From Planococcus glaciei (GTDB lineage Bacteria > Bacillota > Bacilli > Bacillales_A > Planococcaceae): a stretch of DNA of 64,000 nt. A program made the translations under genes and the position numbers. The DNA lies in contig NZ_FNDC01000013.1 of NCBI RefSeq assembly GCF_900099655.1, forward strand, positions 1 through 64,000, given 5' to 3'. Shown piece after piece: positions 7,258 through 18,512 of the stretch; the stretch's first letter is position 1; each line of letters opens with the position of its first letter. The notes beneath the pieces were generated by a model. It did not search any database and was not told the DNA's origin. It worked only from the letters and a program-made list of their open reading frames with translations.

Positions 7258-8061
7258 GTGGGAGAAGCTATAGTTATTACATCAGGTAAGGGAGGCGTCG
7301 GAAAGACGACGACAACCGCCAATCTCGGAACTGCATTGGCTCTTCAAGGGAAAAAGGTCTGCTTGATCGATACGGATATCGGTTTGCGCAATTTAGATGT
7401 TATTTTAGGGCTTGAAAACCGCATCATCTACGATTTGATCGATGTGCTCGAAGGACGCTGCAAAGTGCACCAGGCGCTTGTCAAAGACAAACGTTTTGAT
7501 GACATGCTGTATCTTTTGCCGGCTGCGCAAACAGCTGACAAAAACGACGTCAATCCGGAACAGATGAAAGAATTGGTGACGGAACTCAAGAAAGATTATG
7601 ATTTCGTCATCATCGACTGCCCGGCAGGCATCGAGCAAGGCTATAAAAATGCTGTTGCCGGCGCCGACAAGGCCATCGTCGTGACGACGCCTGAAATTTC
7701 AGCTGTCCGCGACGCTGACCGCATCATCGGCCTGTTGGAACTTGAAGAAAACATTGAGCCGCCGAAATTGATCATCAACCGCATTCGCCAGCATTTGATG
7801 AATTCCGGCGAGTCAATGGACGTCAATGAAATCACGACGCATTTGTCGATCGATCTTCTCGGCATCGTAGCCGACGAAGAATCCGTCATCTCAAGCTCGA
7901 ACCGCGGCGAGCCGGTTGTCATGGATCCGACAAACCGTGCAGCCATCGGCTACCGCAACATCGCGCGCCGGATTCTTGGTGAATCGGTGCCGTTGATGAC
8001 GATGGACAAGAAAAACCAAAACTTCTTCTCGAAAGTCAAATCGATTTTCGCGAAATCATAA
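7258..8061 (+). CDS. minD: Septum site-determining protein MinD
   Basis: This ParA/MinD-family ATPase binds the membrane when ATP-loaded and carries MinC. The deviant Walker A KGGVGKTTT is at residues 11-19, Walker B-like DFVIIDCPAG is near 117-126, and the C-terminal amphipathic helix NFFSKVKSIFAKS is the membrane-targeting sequence. The GTG start follows AAAGGAGGA. It closes the mre-min operon. In sporulating Bacillus spoIVFA-spoIVFB follow; here a terminator and a repeat array do. Confidence 0.97.
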   Translation: MGEAIVITSGKGGVGKTTTTANLGTALALQGKKVCLIDTDIGLRNLDVILGLENRIIYDLIDVLEGRCKVHQALVKDKRFDDMLYLLPAAQTADKNDVNPEQMKELVTELKKDYDFVIIDCPAGIEQGYKNAVAGADKAIVVTTPEISAVRDADRIIGLLELEENIEPPKLIINRIRQHLMNSGESMDVNEITTHLSIDLLGIVADEESVISSSNRGEPVVMDPTNRAAIGYRNIARRILGESVPLMTMDKKNQNFFSKVKSIFAKS

Positions 8062-8070
8062 AAGTTGTGA

Positions 8071-8097
8071 CCCCTGCAGAGATGCGGGGGTTTTTAT
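8071..8097 (+). terminator. Intrinsic terminator after minD
   Basis: CCCCTGCA pairs with TGCGGGG (one bulged T), followed by a T-run. It ends the mreB-minD operon. Confidence 0.85.
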
Positions 8098-8118
8098 TTG
8101 GCCTGAAATATCTGTGGC

Positions 8119-8301
8119 GTTTTATGGCATTCGGAGAGCTATGAGCGTTTCGAGCGGTTCTATGATCGCTCAGAAGAGTTCTATGAGCGTTTGGCGAAGT
8201 TCTATGATCACTCGGGAGAGTTCTATGAGCATTCAGCGCAGTTCTATGATCACTCGGAAGACTTCTATGATCATTTAGGACGTTCTATGAATAGTTCACG
8301 G
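8119..8301. repeat. Intergenic tandem array 1, 21-bp units
   Basis: Eight clear units start at 8136, 8157, 8178, 8199, 8220, 8241, 8262 and 8282, at exact 21-bp steps except a final step of 20. A degenerate unit lies near 8119. Each contains GTTCTATGA followed by KC. Units 1-6 alternate ATGAGC and ATGATC, giving a 42-bp higher-order period. On the minus strand units read CTGAGCGATCATAGAAC, which aligns with the other arrays of this window. It lies between the minD terminator and the rplU promoter. The remainder of the gap (8302-8360) shows nothing. Confidence 0.9.
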
Positions 8302-8362
8302 AATTTCCGGGTAAATAAAAGAAAGCAGCAACAAAACATTGCCGCTTACTTTCAAATATCGG

Positions 8363-8391
8363 TTGACGCGACCTTTGTCGCATGGTATTAT
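8363..8391 (+). promoter_or_regulatory. Promoter for rplU-prp-rpmA
   Basis: TTGACG (8363-8368), a 17-bp spacer and TATTAT (8386-8391), with an extended -10 TGG just before it. This near-consensus housekeeping promoter fits a highly expressed ribosomal operon. Confidence 0.85.
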
Positions 8392-8397
8392 TTTAAT

Positions 8398-8508
8398 GTT
8401 ATGTTTGTAGCGCACCTGTGCTACAACCGCTCGAATCAGGTTATGTAAGAATCCGCAGCAATGCAGATCACCTGAATAGGCGAGTCTTAGTCTAAGAGGA
8501 GGTGCAAG
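8398..8508 (+). promoter_or_regulatory. Ribosomal protein L21 leader
   Basis: The 5' untranslated region of rplU contains a hairpin (GTAGCGCA at 8407-8414 with TGTGCTAC at 8417-8424), then conserved-looking unpaired stretches and the ribosome site GAGGAGGTG. Position and stem-loop fit the L21 leader RNA of Bacillales, thought to give autogenous control. A covariance-model hit would settle it. Confidence 0.7.
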
Positions 8509-8511
8509 GAT

Positions 8512-8820
8512 ATGTACGCAATTATTGAAACTGGTGGTAAACAAATCAAAGTTGAAGCGGGCCAAGAGATCTACGTTGAGAAATTGAACGGAGAAGCTGG
8601 TGACGTTATCACATTTGACAAAGTTTTATTCGTAGGTGGAGAAGACGCTAAAGTTGGTGTTCCTTTCGTTGAAGGTGCTACTGTAACTGCTAAAGTTGCA
8701 AAACACGGCAAACAAAAGAAAATCACTGTCTTCAAATACAAAGCGAAAAAGAACTATCACAAAAAACAAGGTCATCGTCAGCCATACACGAAATTGACTG
8801 TCGACGCGATCAACCTGTAA
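8512..8820 (+). CDS. rplU: 50S ribosomal protein L21
   Basis: L21 binds 23S rRNA in the large subunit. The protein is 102 aa, the full family length. It starts [17 protein letters not shown] and contains the signature region [17 protein letters not shown] near the C-terminus. The start has a strong GAGGAGGTG site. It is first in the rplU-prp-rpmA operon; prp starts 3 bp after its stop. Confidence 0.98.
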   Translation: MYAIIETGGKQIKVEAGQEIYVEKLNGEAGDVITFDKVLFVGGEDAKVGVPFVEGATVTAKVAKHGKQKKITVFKYKAKKNYHKKQGHRQPYTKLTVDAINL

Positions 8821-8823
8821 GAC

Positions 8824-9457
<634 letters not shown>

Positions 9458-9466
9458 TACAAAACG

Positions 9467-9493
9467 AAAAGGGCTGCGCTTGCAGCCCTTTTT
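9467..9493 (+). terminator. Terminator after rpmA
   Basis: AAAGGGCTGC-GCTT-GCAGCCCTTT followed by a T-rich tail. Confidence 0.9.
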
Positions 9494-9521
9494 CTTTTTC
9501 AGGAAATTCCCGCGGAATCTT

Positions 9522-9529
9522 GTTATACT
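9522..9529 (+). promoter_or_regulatory. Candidate extended -10 promoter for spo0B-obg
   Basis: TGTTATACT supplies an extended -10 (TATACT at 9524-9529) 30 bp before the spo0B start. No convincing -35 is seen. Confidence 0.4.
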
Positions 9530-9559
9530 GATAAAAGAAGCTAAAACGGGACGTGACTT

Positions 9560-10075
9560 ATGAAAGAGACGAAAACGGTGGCACAATCGCTTCGGCATGC
9601 GCGCCATGACTTCTTGAATGAATTGCAATTGATCAATATGTATTTGGATCTGGGACGGCAGGAAGAGGCCCAAGCGATTATTCGCTCGCATGCCGAAGCG
9701 GCTGTGCATCTGAGCCGGTTGTCCGGCTTGAAGATGCCGATGACTGAGGAGTGGCTGCTGCTCTCGAAGTGGCAGCACCCGGAATTTCATTTTCGAGTGG
9801 AATGCCTGGCGGCAAAAGGCATTACGGAAAAAGATGCGGCGTTTTTGGCTGTGCTGGAGCAATTCGTGCACACCGTTGAGCCGAAGCTGGATCCGTATGC
9901 CGAGTACGCAGGCCTGATCCTTTTGAAAAATGAAGGCGAGTCGTTGACGATGGAATTAGCTTTGAACGGAAACTGGACGGATCTTGAGATTCCGGAAGTT
10001 TCAAATTTACACGCTGTAAAAGAGTGCGGTCCGGATGGCTTACGGGTCACGGTACGCGCACAGATGGAGGGATAA
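9560..10075 (+). CDS. spo0B: Spo0B-like sporulation phosphotransferase
   Basis: In Bacillus, Spo0B passes phosphate from Spo0F to Spo0A in the sporulation phosphorelay. This 171-aa protein has the helical H-box [20 protein letters not shown] near residues 11-30, with the phospho-accepting histidine at H16, and a degenerate ATPase-like C-terminal half. It sits directly before obg, as in Bacillus. Oddly, neighbouring sporulation genes are missing from this chromosome segment, so it may serve another phosphorelay or regulate Obg; this is inference. Conservation outside the H-box is low. Confidence 0.8.
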   Translation: MKETKTVAQSLRHARHDFLNELQLINMYLDLGRQEEAQAIIRSHAEAAVHLSRLSGLKMPMTEEWLLLSKWQHPEFHFRVECLAAKGITEKDAAFLAVLEQFVHTVEPKLDPYAEYAGLILLKNEGESLTMELALNGNWTDLEIPEVSNLHAVKECGPDGLRVTVRAQMEG

Positions 10076-10076
10076 T

Positions 10077-11366
10077 ATGTTTGTCGATCACGTAAAAGTT
10101 TATGTTAGAGGTGGCGACGGCGGGGACGGTATGGTTGCGTTCCGCCGCGAAAAATATGTACCAAATGGCGGTCCTGCGGGCGGCGACGGCGGCAAAGGCG
10201 GCGACATCGTCTTTATCGTTGAAGAAGGCCTGCGCACTTTGATGGATTTCCGCTACAAGCGGATCTTTAAAGCTGACCGTGGAACACACGGTATGAGCTC
10301 CAATAAACACGGCGCGAAAGCCGAAGATACATTTATCAAAGTTCCGCCGGGCACCGTCGTTAAAGACATCGATACCGGCGAAACGATTGCCGATTTGGTG
10401 GAGCATGGCCAAACTGCAGTCATCGCAAAAGGCGGTCGCGGAGGCAGAGGAAACTCCCGTTTCGCGACGCCTGCCAACCCGGCACCGGAACTTTCTGAAA
10501 AAGGTGAACCGGGCTATGAACGCAATGTAACCTTGGAATTGAAAGTTTTGGCGGATGCCGGACTAGTCGGATTCCCGAGTGTCGGGAAATCGACGCTGTT
10601 GTCTGTTGTTTCTGCAGCAAAACCGAAAATCGCGGAATACCACTTCACGACAATCGTACCGAACCTCGGCATGGTCGAAACAGAAGACCACCGCAGCTTC
10701 GTTATGGCCGATCTTCCGGGATTGATCGAAGGCGCGCACCAAGGCGTTGGCCTCGGGCATCAGTTCCTGCGCCATATCGAACGCACACGCGTTATCGTGC
10801 ACGTCATCGATATGTCTGCCATGGAAGGCCGCGATCCTTACGAGGATTACGTAACAATCAATGAAGAATTGCAGCAATACAATATGCGTTTGACAGAACG
10901 TCCGCAATTGATTGTCGCGAACAAAATGGATATGCCGGATGCAGAAGAAAATCTGGCGAAATTCCGCGAAAAATTGCCGGAAGATGCCCGCATTTTCCCA
11001 ATTTCTGCGCTTAGCCGCAAAGGTTTGTCGAGCTTATTGCACGCCATCGCCGATCTATTGGAAGTTACAGAAGAATTCCCATTGATCGACGAAGAAGCGG
11101 ATGAGTCAGAAAGCACAGTTCTGTACAAACACGAATCAGAGGCAGACGGCTTCGATATCACGCGCGATCCAGACGGCGCTTATGTTTTGTCGGGCTATGC
11201 CATTGAGCGTTTATTCAAAATGACCGATTTCTCAAGAGAAGACTCGATCCGCCGATTTGCCCGCCAGATGCGCGGCATGGGGATTGACGACGCGCTGCGT
11301 GAACGCGGTGCTGAAAACGGCGATACGGTCCGCCTGCTTGAGTTCGAATTCGAATTTATGGACTGA
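10077..11366 (+). CDS. obg: GTPase Obg/CgtA
   Basis: This essential ribosome-associated GTPase links late 50S assembly to growth state. The 429-aa protein has three parts: a glycine-rich Obg fold (1-158, e.g. [11 protein letters not shown]), a G domain with G1 GFPSVGKS (165-172), DLPGL (G3) and NKMD (G4), and a C-terminal OCT domain (about 350-429). I start at ATG 10077 with GGAGGG upstream, because the protein then begins [13 protein letters not shown] like other Obg proteins. The extra 14 codons of the open frame belong to the spo0B end. It is 1 nt from spo0B, so the two are co-translated. Confidence 0.97.
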   Translation: MFVDHVKVYVRGGDGGDGMVAFRREKYVPNGGPAGGDGGKGGDIVFIVEEGLRTLMDFRYKRIFKADRGTHGMSSNKHGAKAEDTFIKVPPGTVVKDIDTGETIADLVEHGQTAVIAKGGRGGRGNSRFATPANPAPELSEKGEPGYERNVTLELKVLADAGLVGFPSVGKSTLLSVVSAAKPKIAEYHFTTIVPNLGMVETEDHRSFVMADLPGLIEGAHQGVGLGHQFLRHIERTRVIVHVIDMSAMEGRDPYEDYVTINEELQQYNMRLTERPQLIVANKMDMPDAEENLAKFREKLPEDARIFPISALSRKGLSSLLHAIADLLEVTEEFPLIDEEADESESTVLYKHESEADGFDITRDPDGAYVLSGYAIERLFKMTDFSREDSIRRFARQMRGMGIDDALRERGAENGDTVRLLEFEFEFMD

Positions 11367-11420
11367 TCCGGGGTTTTTCCCTGGTCGGCTTTAGTTGCAC
11401 TTTATTTGGAGGGTTGAGGA

Positions 11421-11873
11421 ATGAAGGACATATCGGAACAACGGTTTTATTTAGTGCGCGAGGACGTTTTGACCGAAGCGATGCAGAAAACGCTGGAAGT
11501 CAAACGGCTGCTGCAGCGCGACCGCATGTCGATTTTGGATGCGGTCAATAAAACCGGTTTGTCTCGCTCGGCGTTTTATAAATATCGGGATGCGGTATTT
11601 CCATTCCATTCAATCGTGCGCGAGCGGATCCTGACGGTATTCCTTCAATTGGAGGACCGTTCCGGGACGCTTGCCATGCTTCTTCATACGGTGGCGGAAG
11701 CCCGCTGCAATATCCTGACCATCCACCAGACGATTCCGATCCAGGGGCGCGCCAACGTGACGCTGTCGCTGGACGTAACGGCGATGGAGATGGATTTGGA
11801 TGCTTTTCTGCAACAGCTGAAAAAACTCGATTTTGTCGAGTCGGCTGATATTGTATCAAGTGGATCATCATAA
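11421..11873 (+). CDS. pheB: ACT-domain protein PheB
   Basis: The 150-aa protein has an N-terminal helix-turn-helix-like segment ([19 protein letters not shown], about 40-58) and a C-terminal ACT domain (about 70-145, ...[24 protein letters not shown]), which usually binds an amino acid. The family is called chorismate mutase-like PheB, but the catalytic function is not established. It lies 14 bp before pheA, as in Bacillus, pointing to a role in control of phenylalanine synthesis. GGAGGGTTGAGGA precedes the ATG. Confidence 0.9.
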   Translation: MKDISEQRFYLVREDVLTEAMQKTLEVKRLLQRDRMSILDAVNKTGLSRSAFYKYRDAVFPFHSIVRERILTVFLQLEDRSGTLAMLLHTVAEARCNILTIHQTIPIQGRANVTLSLDVTAMEMDLDAFLQQLKKLDFVESADIVSSGSS

Positions 11874-11887
11874 AGAGGAGTGGTTGG

Positions 11888-12760
11888 ATGGCTGGACAAA
11901 CTGCAAAAAACCGAATTTCATATTTAGGGCCGGAAGCGTCGTTTACGCATTTGGCGGCGCTCCGGGTTTTCCCGGATGGCCAGCAGGTCCCGTTTGCAAC
12001 AATTCCTGAATGCATTGAAGCAGTGGCAGAAGGCAGCGTCGATTACGCTGTCGTGCCGCTGGAAAATGCACTCGAAGGATCGGTTTCGCTGACGGTCGAT
12101 TACTTGTTTCATGAAGCCCAATTGTACGTGACGGCTGAAGTCCTTTCGCCGATTGGCCAGCATTTTCTGGTGCATCCGGACAATGCAGATGCCGATTCGT
12201 TCGAAGCGATTTATTCGCATCCGCAAGCATTGGCCCAGAGCCATAAATTTTTATATTATACATATAAAAACACGCCGCTCGAGCAATACAGCTCGACGTC
12301 GGCTGCTGCGAAGATGGTGTCGGAACTGCCCGAACGCCCGATTGCGGCCATTGGCAATGAATTCTCGGCGCAGAAATACGGTTTGACGATTCTGCACCGC
12401 GACATCCACGATTTCCATTTTAACCACACACGCTTTTTCGTGCTGTCCAAAACCGATCATAAACTGGAAGTTCCAGGCCATGAAGGCCAGATCAAAACGA
12501 CGCTGATGATTTCGCCGCCAAAAGACGACCGCTCGGGTGTCCTGCACCAGGTGCTGTCGGTATTCGCTTGGCGCCAGCTCAACTTGAGCAAAATCGAATC
12601 GCGTCCGTTGAAGACCGGCCTCGGCAATTACTTCTTTATCATCGATGTATTGGAAGACGAAAGCGCCACGATGATGCGCGGCGCGTTCGAAGAACTGGCC
12701 GCCATCGGCTGTGAAGTGAAAACGCTCGGTTCGTACTACACGTACCGCAACCAGGCATAA
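11888..12760 (+). CDS. pheA: Prephenate dehydratase
   Basis: It converts prephenate to phenylpyruvate, the last committed step to phenylalanine. The 290-aa protein has a catalytic domain (about 5-185, starting ISYLGPEASFTHLAALRVF) with the NHTRFFVL motif near residue 180, whose Thr-Arg-Phe is catalytic. A C-terminal ACT domain (about 200-285) contains IESRPLKTGLGNYFF, the ESRP motif linked to phenylalanine feedback. No chorismate mutase domain is fused. It forms an operon with pheB and ends at a strong terminator. Confidence 0.96.
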   Translation: MAGQTAKNRISYLGPEASFTHLAALRVFPDGQQVPFATIPECIEAVAEGSVDYAVVPLENALEGSVSLTVDYLFHEAQLYVTAEVLSPIGQHFLVHPDNADADSFEAIYSHPQALAQSHKFLYYTYKNTPLEQYSSTSAAAKMVSELPERPIAAIGNEFSAQKYGLTILHRDIHDFHFNHTRFFVLSKTDHKLEVPGHEGQIKTTLMISPPKDDRSGVLHQVLSVFAWRQLNLSKIESRPLKTGLGNYFFIIDVLEDESATMMRGAFEELAAIGCEVKTLGSYYTYRNQA

Positions 12761-12762
12761 AG

Positions 12763-12799
12763 AAATCCCCGCAGCCGAATGTGCTGCGGGGATTTTTTT
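12763..12799 (+). terminator. Terminator after pheA
   Basis: AAATCCCCGCAGC (12763-12775) pairs with GCTGCGGGGATTT (12783-12795), followed by further T residues. Confidence 0.92.
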
Positions 12800-12810
12800 G
12801 TCGAAAAATG

Positions 12811-12909
12811 CTGAACGCAAATAAACCTGTGCTGAACGCAAATAAAAAACTTTAAACGCAAATAAATTCTGCTGAGCGCAAATAAATCGGTGTGAACGCA
12901 AATAAAATT
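12811..12909. repeat. Intergenic tandem array 2, 20-21-bp units
   Basis: There are five units with core ACGCAAATAAA (one GCGCAAATAAA). The CGCA landmark recurs at steps of 21, 20, 20 and 20. Units read CTGAACGCAAATAAA or close variants with 6-7 nt linkers. It starts 12 bp after the pheA terminator. After it, 12940-12959 is a hairpin (GCTTTTCGC-TT-GCGAAAAGC); nothing else is seen up to 13014. Confidence 0.9.
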
Positions 12910-13014
12910 GAAACAAGCCGTCTCCTGGTTGGCCGTTTCGCTTTTCGCTTGCGAAAAGCATCCAATCAAAGAGGATGGCAATTGTGTTGGAGGCGAAGGA
13001 GTGTCTAGAATACG

Positions 13015-13056
13015 CTGAACGTACACAAATCCCGGCAAACGCACACAAAACAAAAA
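13015..13056. repeat. Intergenic tandem array 5 (two units, 21 bp)
   Basis: CTGAACGTACACAAAT (13015) and CAAACGCACACAAAAC (13036) are two units 21 bp apart. They carry the same CTGAACG-type anchor as the other arrays but an ACACAAA core. They lie immediately beyond the terminator of the minus-strand niaR gene. Confidence 0.6.
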
Positions 13057-13089
13057 AACCGGAAACCGTCGACCAGTTTCCGGTTTTTT
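13055..13089. terminator. Terminator after niaR
   Basis: AAAACCGGAAAC...GTTTCCGGTTTT, with an A-run on the left that becomes the T-run for the minus-strand niaR transcript. Confidence 0.88.
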
Positions 13090-13098
13090 CATCATTCC

Positions 13099-13632
13099 TT
13101 ATTCGTTATCCTCCAGCAAAAAGCCATGTTCGCGCATGGCGGCGATCGCGCTTTGCAGCATGGCGACGTTTGGGGCGGTGATGGTGTGCAGATGCGTGCC
13201 GTCTGTGAGTTCCAAGAGATAGCTAGCGCCGGTTTCGCGGACGCGCTGCATGAACGCTTCGACTTCTGCGGCGTTCGATACGTGGATGCCCGCTGTCAAT
13301 TCGCCGTACACCGGATGCTCGACCGATACGTCTTTGACGGTGACGCCTGCTGCGACGAGAATTTTTAATTCGCGTTCGGTGTCTTCCGGCTGGTGGCGGC
13401 AGGCGATGCGGCGGCTGATGGTTTCCGTGCCGCGCTCCCGCATATACAGGTAGCCCTGGCTTGTCGCAATAATCGGTTCGTTGCGCGCTTTTAACAGCGT
13501 CATGTCGCTGACGATGACTTGGCGCGAGACGCCGGCGAAACTGGCCAGTTCGCCGCCGGTCAACGGTTCGCTTGAGGTTTTCAATTTTTCGAGCAAGATT
13601 TGCCGGCGCTGTTCGCCGTATAATTTTGTCAT
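13099..13632 (-). CDS. niaR: Niacin-responsive repressor NiaR (YrxA)
   Basis: NiaR represses NAD synthesis and niacin uptake genes when niacin is present. The 177-aa protein has an N-terminal HTH_11 winged helix (LTGGELASFAGVSRQVIVSDMTLLKAR, about 24-50, in two adjoining pieces) and a C-terminal 3H domain with conserved histidines (CRH near 80, VEHPVYGEL near 105, THLHTI near 147) that bind the ligand. In Bacillus it lies next to the nad genes; here it stands alone between pheA and ruvA, divergent from ruvA. The nad genes it would control are not in the window. Confidence 0.92.
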   Translation of the reverse strand: MTKLYGEQRRQILLEKLKTSSEPLTGGELASFAGVSRQVIVSDMTLLKARNEPIIATSQGYLYMRERGTETISRRIACRHQPEDTERELKILVAAGVTVKDVSVEHPVYGELTAGIHVSNAAEVEAFMQRVRETGASYLLELTDGTHLHTITAPNVAMLQSAIAAMREHGFLLEDNE

Positions 13633-13718
13633 AGTAAATCCCAGCTTTCTTAAATAGTAATTCTATTTTAACACGGCTATTTTCATAGCGGGTTTATTTC
13701 GTAAAAGGGGAACAAATA

Positions 13719-13727
13719 TGCTATAAT
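13719..13727 (+). promoter_or_regulatory. Extended -10 promoter for ruvAB-queA-tgt
   Basis: TGCTATAAT: a consensus TATAAT (13722-13727) with extended TGC, 29 bp before ruvA. No good -35 is visible. It drives the ruvA to yajC run. Confidence 0.6.
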
Positions 13728-13755
13728 CAATAAGTTAAATTGGAGGGCGACGTAC

Positions 13756-14352
13756 ATGTACGATTACATAAAAGGGGTTGTCACACGCGTGACCCCGGAA
13801 TACTTAGTTGTTGAGCAGCAAGGGATTGGCTGGCAGATTTTTGCGCCGAACCCGTATTCGTTCGGAACAGAGGAACTGCAGGTATTTGTGCATTATCACG
13901 TTAGGGAAGATGCGCATTTATTGTTCGGTTTTCCGACACTGGAGCAGCGGGAGTTGTTCCGCAAGCTGATTTCGGTATCCGGCATCGGGCCAAAAGGGGC
14001 GCTCGCGATTTTAGCCAGCGGGCAGCCGCAGCACGTCATTGAAGCAATCGAGCGGGAAGACGAGTCGTATCTCGTGAAATTCCCGGGCGTCGGCAAGAAA
14101 ACGGCGCGCCAGATGATTCTCGACTTGAAAGGCAAGCTTGCTGAATTCTTCGGAGAGCCGTTTGAAAGCGATGTGTCGCACAGTTTGTTGGCGCATGACG
14201 ACGTGGAACTGGAAGAAGCGATGCTGGCACTTGGGGCACTGGGCTATTCCGAACGCGAAATCGCGAAAGTGAAGCCGAAACTGAAAGACCTGGATTTGAA
14301 CACAGAAGGTTATATGAAAAAAGCATTGCAATTATTGTTGAAACAAAACTGA
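13756..14352 (+). CDS. ruvA: Holliday junction branch-migration protein RuvA
   Basis: RuvA binds four-way junctions and loads the RuvB motor. The 198-aa protein has an N-terminal OB fold (1-62, starting [20 protein letters not shown]), tandem helix-hairpin-helix motifs (about 70-135, [13 protein letters not shown] and [19 protein letters not shown]) and a C-terminal domain III that contacts RuvB. It lies 19 bp before ruvB. The bofC and csbX genes found upstream in Bacillus are absent. Confidence 0.97.
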   Translation: MYDYIKGVVTRVTPEYLVVEQQGIGWQIFAPNPYSFGTEELQVFVHYHVREDAHLLFGFPTLEQRELFRKLISVSGIGPKGALAILASGQPQHVIEAIEREDESYLVKFPGVGKKTARQMILDLKGKLAEFFGEPFESDVSHSLLAHDDVELEEAMLALGALGYSEREIAKVKPKLKDLDLNTEGYMKKALQLLLKQN

Positions 14353-14371
14353 TGAAAAGGAGGCGGACGGC

Positions 14372-15370
14372 ATGGAAGAACGGGTAATCGGAGGCGAAGT
14401 TTCCGAATTTGATGAACGCTTTGAGCAGTCGCTGCGCCCACAGTATTTGGCGCAGTATATCGGCCAGCAAAAAGTGAAGCACAACTTGGAAATTTTCATC
14501 GAAGCGGCAAAGATGCGCGAGGAGAGCTTGGACCATGTACTTTTGTACGGGCCTCCTGGACTCGGGAAAACGACATTGGCAGCCGTCATCGCCAATGAAA
14601 TGGCAGTAAATGTGAAAATGACGAGCGGACCGGCGATCGAACGCCCGGGTGATTTGGCGGCCGTTGTGTCGTCGCTTGAACCGGGAGATGTGCTCTTTAT
14701 CGACGAAATCCACCGGCTGAACCGCTCGATTGAAGAAGTGCTGTATCCGGCAATGGAAGATTTTTGCCTGGATATCGTAGTCGGCAAAGGGCCCACTGCA
14801 CGTTCCGTGCGGCTTGATTTGCCACCGTTTACGTTAATCGGCGCTACAACGCGCGCCGGTGCCTTGTCAGCGCCGCTGCGCGACCGCTTCGGCGTCCATG
14901 CACGATTGGATTATTACGACACCGAATCGCTGACAGACATTGTGGTGCGCAGCTCAAAGCTGTTTGAAGCGGACATTGCGCCGCAGGCAGCGGTTGAAAT
15001 CGCACGCCGTTCCCGTGGGACCCCGCGTATCGCGAACCGCTTGTTGAAACGGGTGCGCGATTTTGCACAAGTGCGCGGCAATGGCACCATCACAGAAGAT
15101 ATGGCGTCTCAAGCACTTGAAATGCTGCAAGTCGACCCGCTCGGCCTCGACCACATCGACCATAAATTGATGATGGGCATGATCCAGCGTTTCCGCGGCG
15201 GCCCGGTCGGACTGGATACGATTGCTGCAAGCATCGGCGAAGAATCGACGACGATTGAAGACGTCTACGAGCCGTATTTGCTGCAGATCGGCTTTATCCA
15301 GCGCACGCCAAGAGGGCGCATTGTTACACCGCTCGCTTATGAGCATTTCCAGATGGAAATGCCTGAATGA
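14372..15370 (+). CDS. ruvB: Holliday junction helicase RuvB
   Basis: This AAA+ hexameric motor drives branch migration with RuvA. The 332-aa protein has Walker A GPPGLGKT (60-67), Walker B FIDEIHRL (109-116), sensor GATTRAG near 166-172, arginine finger in GTPRIANR, and a winged helix at the C-terminus (about 255-330, [18 protein letters not shown]). AAAGGAGGCGG precedes the ATG. It is co-transcribed with ruvA and queA. Confidence 0.98.
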   Translation: MEERVIGGEVSEFDERFEQSLRPQYLAQYIGQQKVKHNLEIFIEAAKMREESLDHVLLYGPPGLGKTTLAAVIANEMAVNVKMTSGPAIERPGDLAAVVSSLEPGDVLFIDEIHRLNRSIEEVLYPAMEDFCLDIVVGKGPTARSVRLDLPPFTLIGATTRAGALSAPLRDRFGVHARLDYYDTESLTDIVVRSSKLFEADIAPQAAVEIARRSRGTPRIANRLLKRVRDFAQVRGNGTITEDMASQALEMLQVDPLGLDHIDHKLMMGMIQRFRGGPVGLDTIAASIGEESTTIEDVYEPYLLQIGFIQRTPRGRIVTPLAYEHFQMEMPE

Positions 15371-15395
15371 TTCTAAACAAAGGAAGTTTTGAAAA

Positions 15396-17587
<2,192 letters not shown>

Positions 17588-17621
17588 AAGAAAAGAGAGA
17601 GTGAAAGGGGGAACTTGAAAA

Positions 17622-17897
17622 ATGGATACTTTGGTAGCATTATCACCGTTAATCTTGATGTTCTTGTTAATGTGGTTTTTCATTATCCGTCCTGCACAAA
17701 AGCGTCAAAAAGCGACAGCTAACATGCAATCGGAATTGCGCCGCGGTGACCGTGTCGTAACAATCGGAGGCCTTCACGGCCAAGTAGACGCTGTGGATGA
17801 CACAACGGTTTACCTGACTGTTTCAGACGGAACACGTTTGCAATTCGAGCGCCAGGCAATCGCCCGCGTCGTCGATTCAGCAAAAACAACTGTCTAA
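17622..17897 (+). CDS. yajC: Preprotein translocase subunit YajC
   Basis: YajC is a small accessory of the SecDF complex. The 91-aa protein has one N-terminal membrane span (about 7-24, LSPLILMFLLMWFFIIRPAQ) and a soluble domain with KRQKATANMQSEL and GDRVVTIGGLHGQV. It ends the ruvA-yajC run at a strong terminator, with secDF two transcription units downstream. Confidence 0.95.
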   Translation: MDTLVALSPLILMFLLMWFFIIRPAQKRQKATANMQSELRRGDRVVTIGGLHGQVDAVDDTTVYLTVSDGTRLQFERQAIARVVDSAKTTV

Positions 17898-17903
17898 GAA
17901 ATC

Positions 17904-17933
17904 TCGCCTTCGACCTTGAAGGCGATTTTTTTT
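17904..17933 (+). terminator. Terminator after yajC
   Basis: TCGCCTTC...GAAGGCGA followed by eight T residues. Confidence 0.92.
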
Positions 17934-18067
17934 ATCTATAATGTGGACTGGACTTATTGAATTTAAGGCCGATGGTGGACTTGCTGTTTCGGTCACGGTT
18001 CACTCTGTAAGTTGAAGAAATCACTCGCCCCGGTCCGGCTAACTAATAAAAAAATTAAAAAGCAATG

Positions 18068-18096
18068 TTCTCAATATTCCTGCAATCGGATACAAT
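18068..18096 (+). promoter_or_regulatory. Candidate promoter for comN
   Basis: TTCTCA (18068-18073), a 17-bp spacer and TACAAT (18091-18096), 30 bp before the ATG. The sequence before it (17934-18067) shows no gene. Confidence 0.5.
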
Positions 18097-18125
18097 GGAA
18101 AAGAACGGATGGAAGGAGATTTAAA

Positions 18126-18446
18126 ATGTTAGATTTTACCGATCAATATGACATGGTGCTGCCTGCATTGGAAAGCAAAATTGCTGAATTCCATTACATG
18201 CAATACGATACCGTCACACCGGAGTCATTGTGGCAATTCTGTTTAAAGAAAAAGTGGAAGAAGAAAAATATCGAGGACATGCGGCTTCATGAAATGGTCA
18301 ACGATATTATGGGGACGACCGCTTCGGAATTTGTCGCATATCATCAGGTGGAAGGGTTAAAAGGGGCAAGCTTTTTTGCAGAAGGAAATCTGGCAGAACT
18401 CGAGCAGCTCTTGCGGCCGGTTTCGAAAAAGCCTAATTCGAATTGA
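18126..18446 (+). CDS. comN: Post-transcriptional regulator ComN (YrzD-like)
   Basis: In B. subtilis ComN promotes accumulation of comE mRNA and localises at poles through DivIVA. This 106-aa soluble protein matches by position between yajC and secDF. Its shape also fits: DQYDMVLPALESKIAEFHYM, then ...LWQFCLKKKWKKKNIEDMRLHEMVNDIM. The start ATG 18126 has AAGGAGA at 18113-18119; the longer open frame from 18012 has no such site. A comE operon is present in this same window at 59616, consistent with a conserved role, though that is inference. Confidence 0.8.
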   Translation: MLDFTDQYDMVLPALESKIAEFHYMQYDTVTPESLWQFCLKKKWKKKNIEDMRLHEMVNDIMGTTASEFVAYHQVEGLKGASFFAEGNLAELEQLLRPVSKKPNSN

Positions 18447-18471
18447 CACCTTAAAGCGGCTGTTTCATAAT
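18443..18471 (+). promoter_or_regulatory. Promoter for secDF overlapping the comN stop
   Basis: Consensus TTGACA (18443-18448), a 17-bp spacer and CATAAT (18466-18471). The -35 overlaps the comN stop codon. The secDF start is 42 bp downstream of the -10. Confidence 0.7.
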
Positions 18472-18512
18472 GATAGTGCTGTGTTTTTCACACTGAGGAG
18501 GAATAGTTACAT

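Noticed and set aside
8191..8448. Open frame encoding YDHS-type peptide repeats
   Set aside because: The translation is just the 21-bp array read in frame. There is no ribosome site, the last unit step is 20 bp, and it runs through the rplU promoter.
12975..13181. Open frame between pheA and niaR
   Set aside because: It runs through array 5 and the niaR terminator into niaR antisense; no ribosome site.
18012..18125. N-terminal extension of comN
   Set aside because: The extra 38 codons cover the promoter and ribosome site; AAGGAGA points to ATG 18126.
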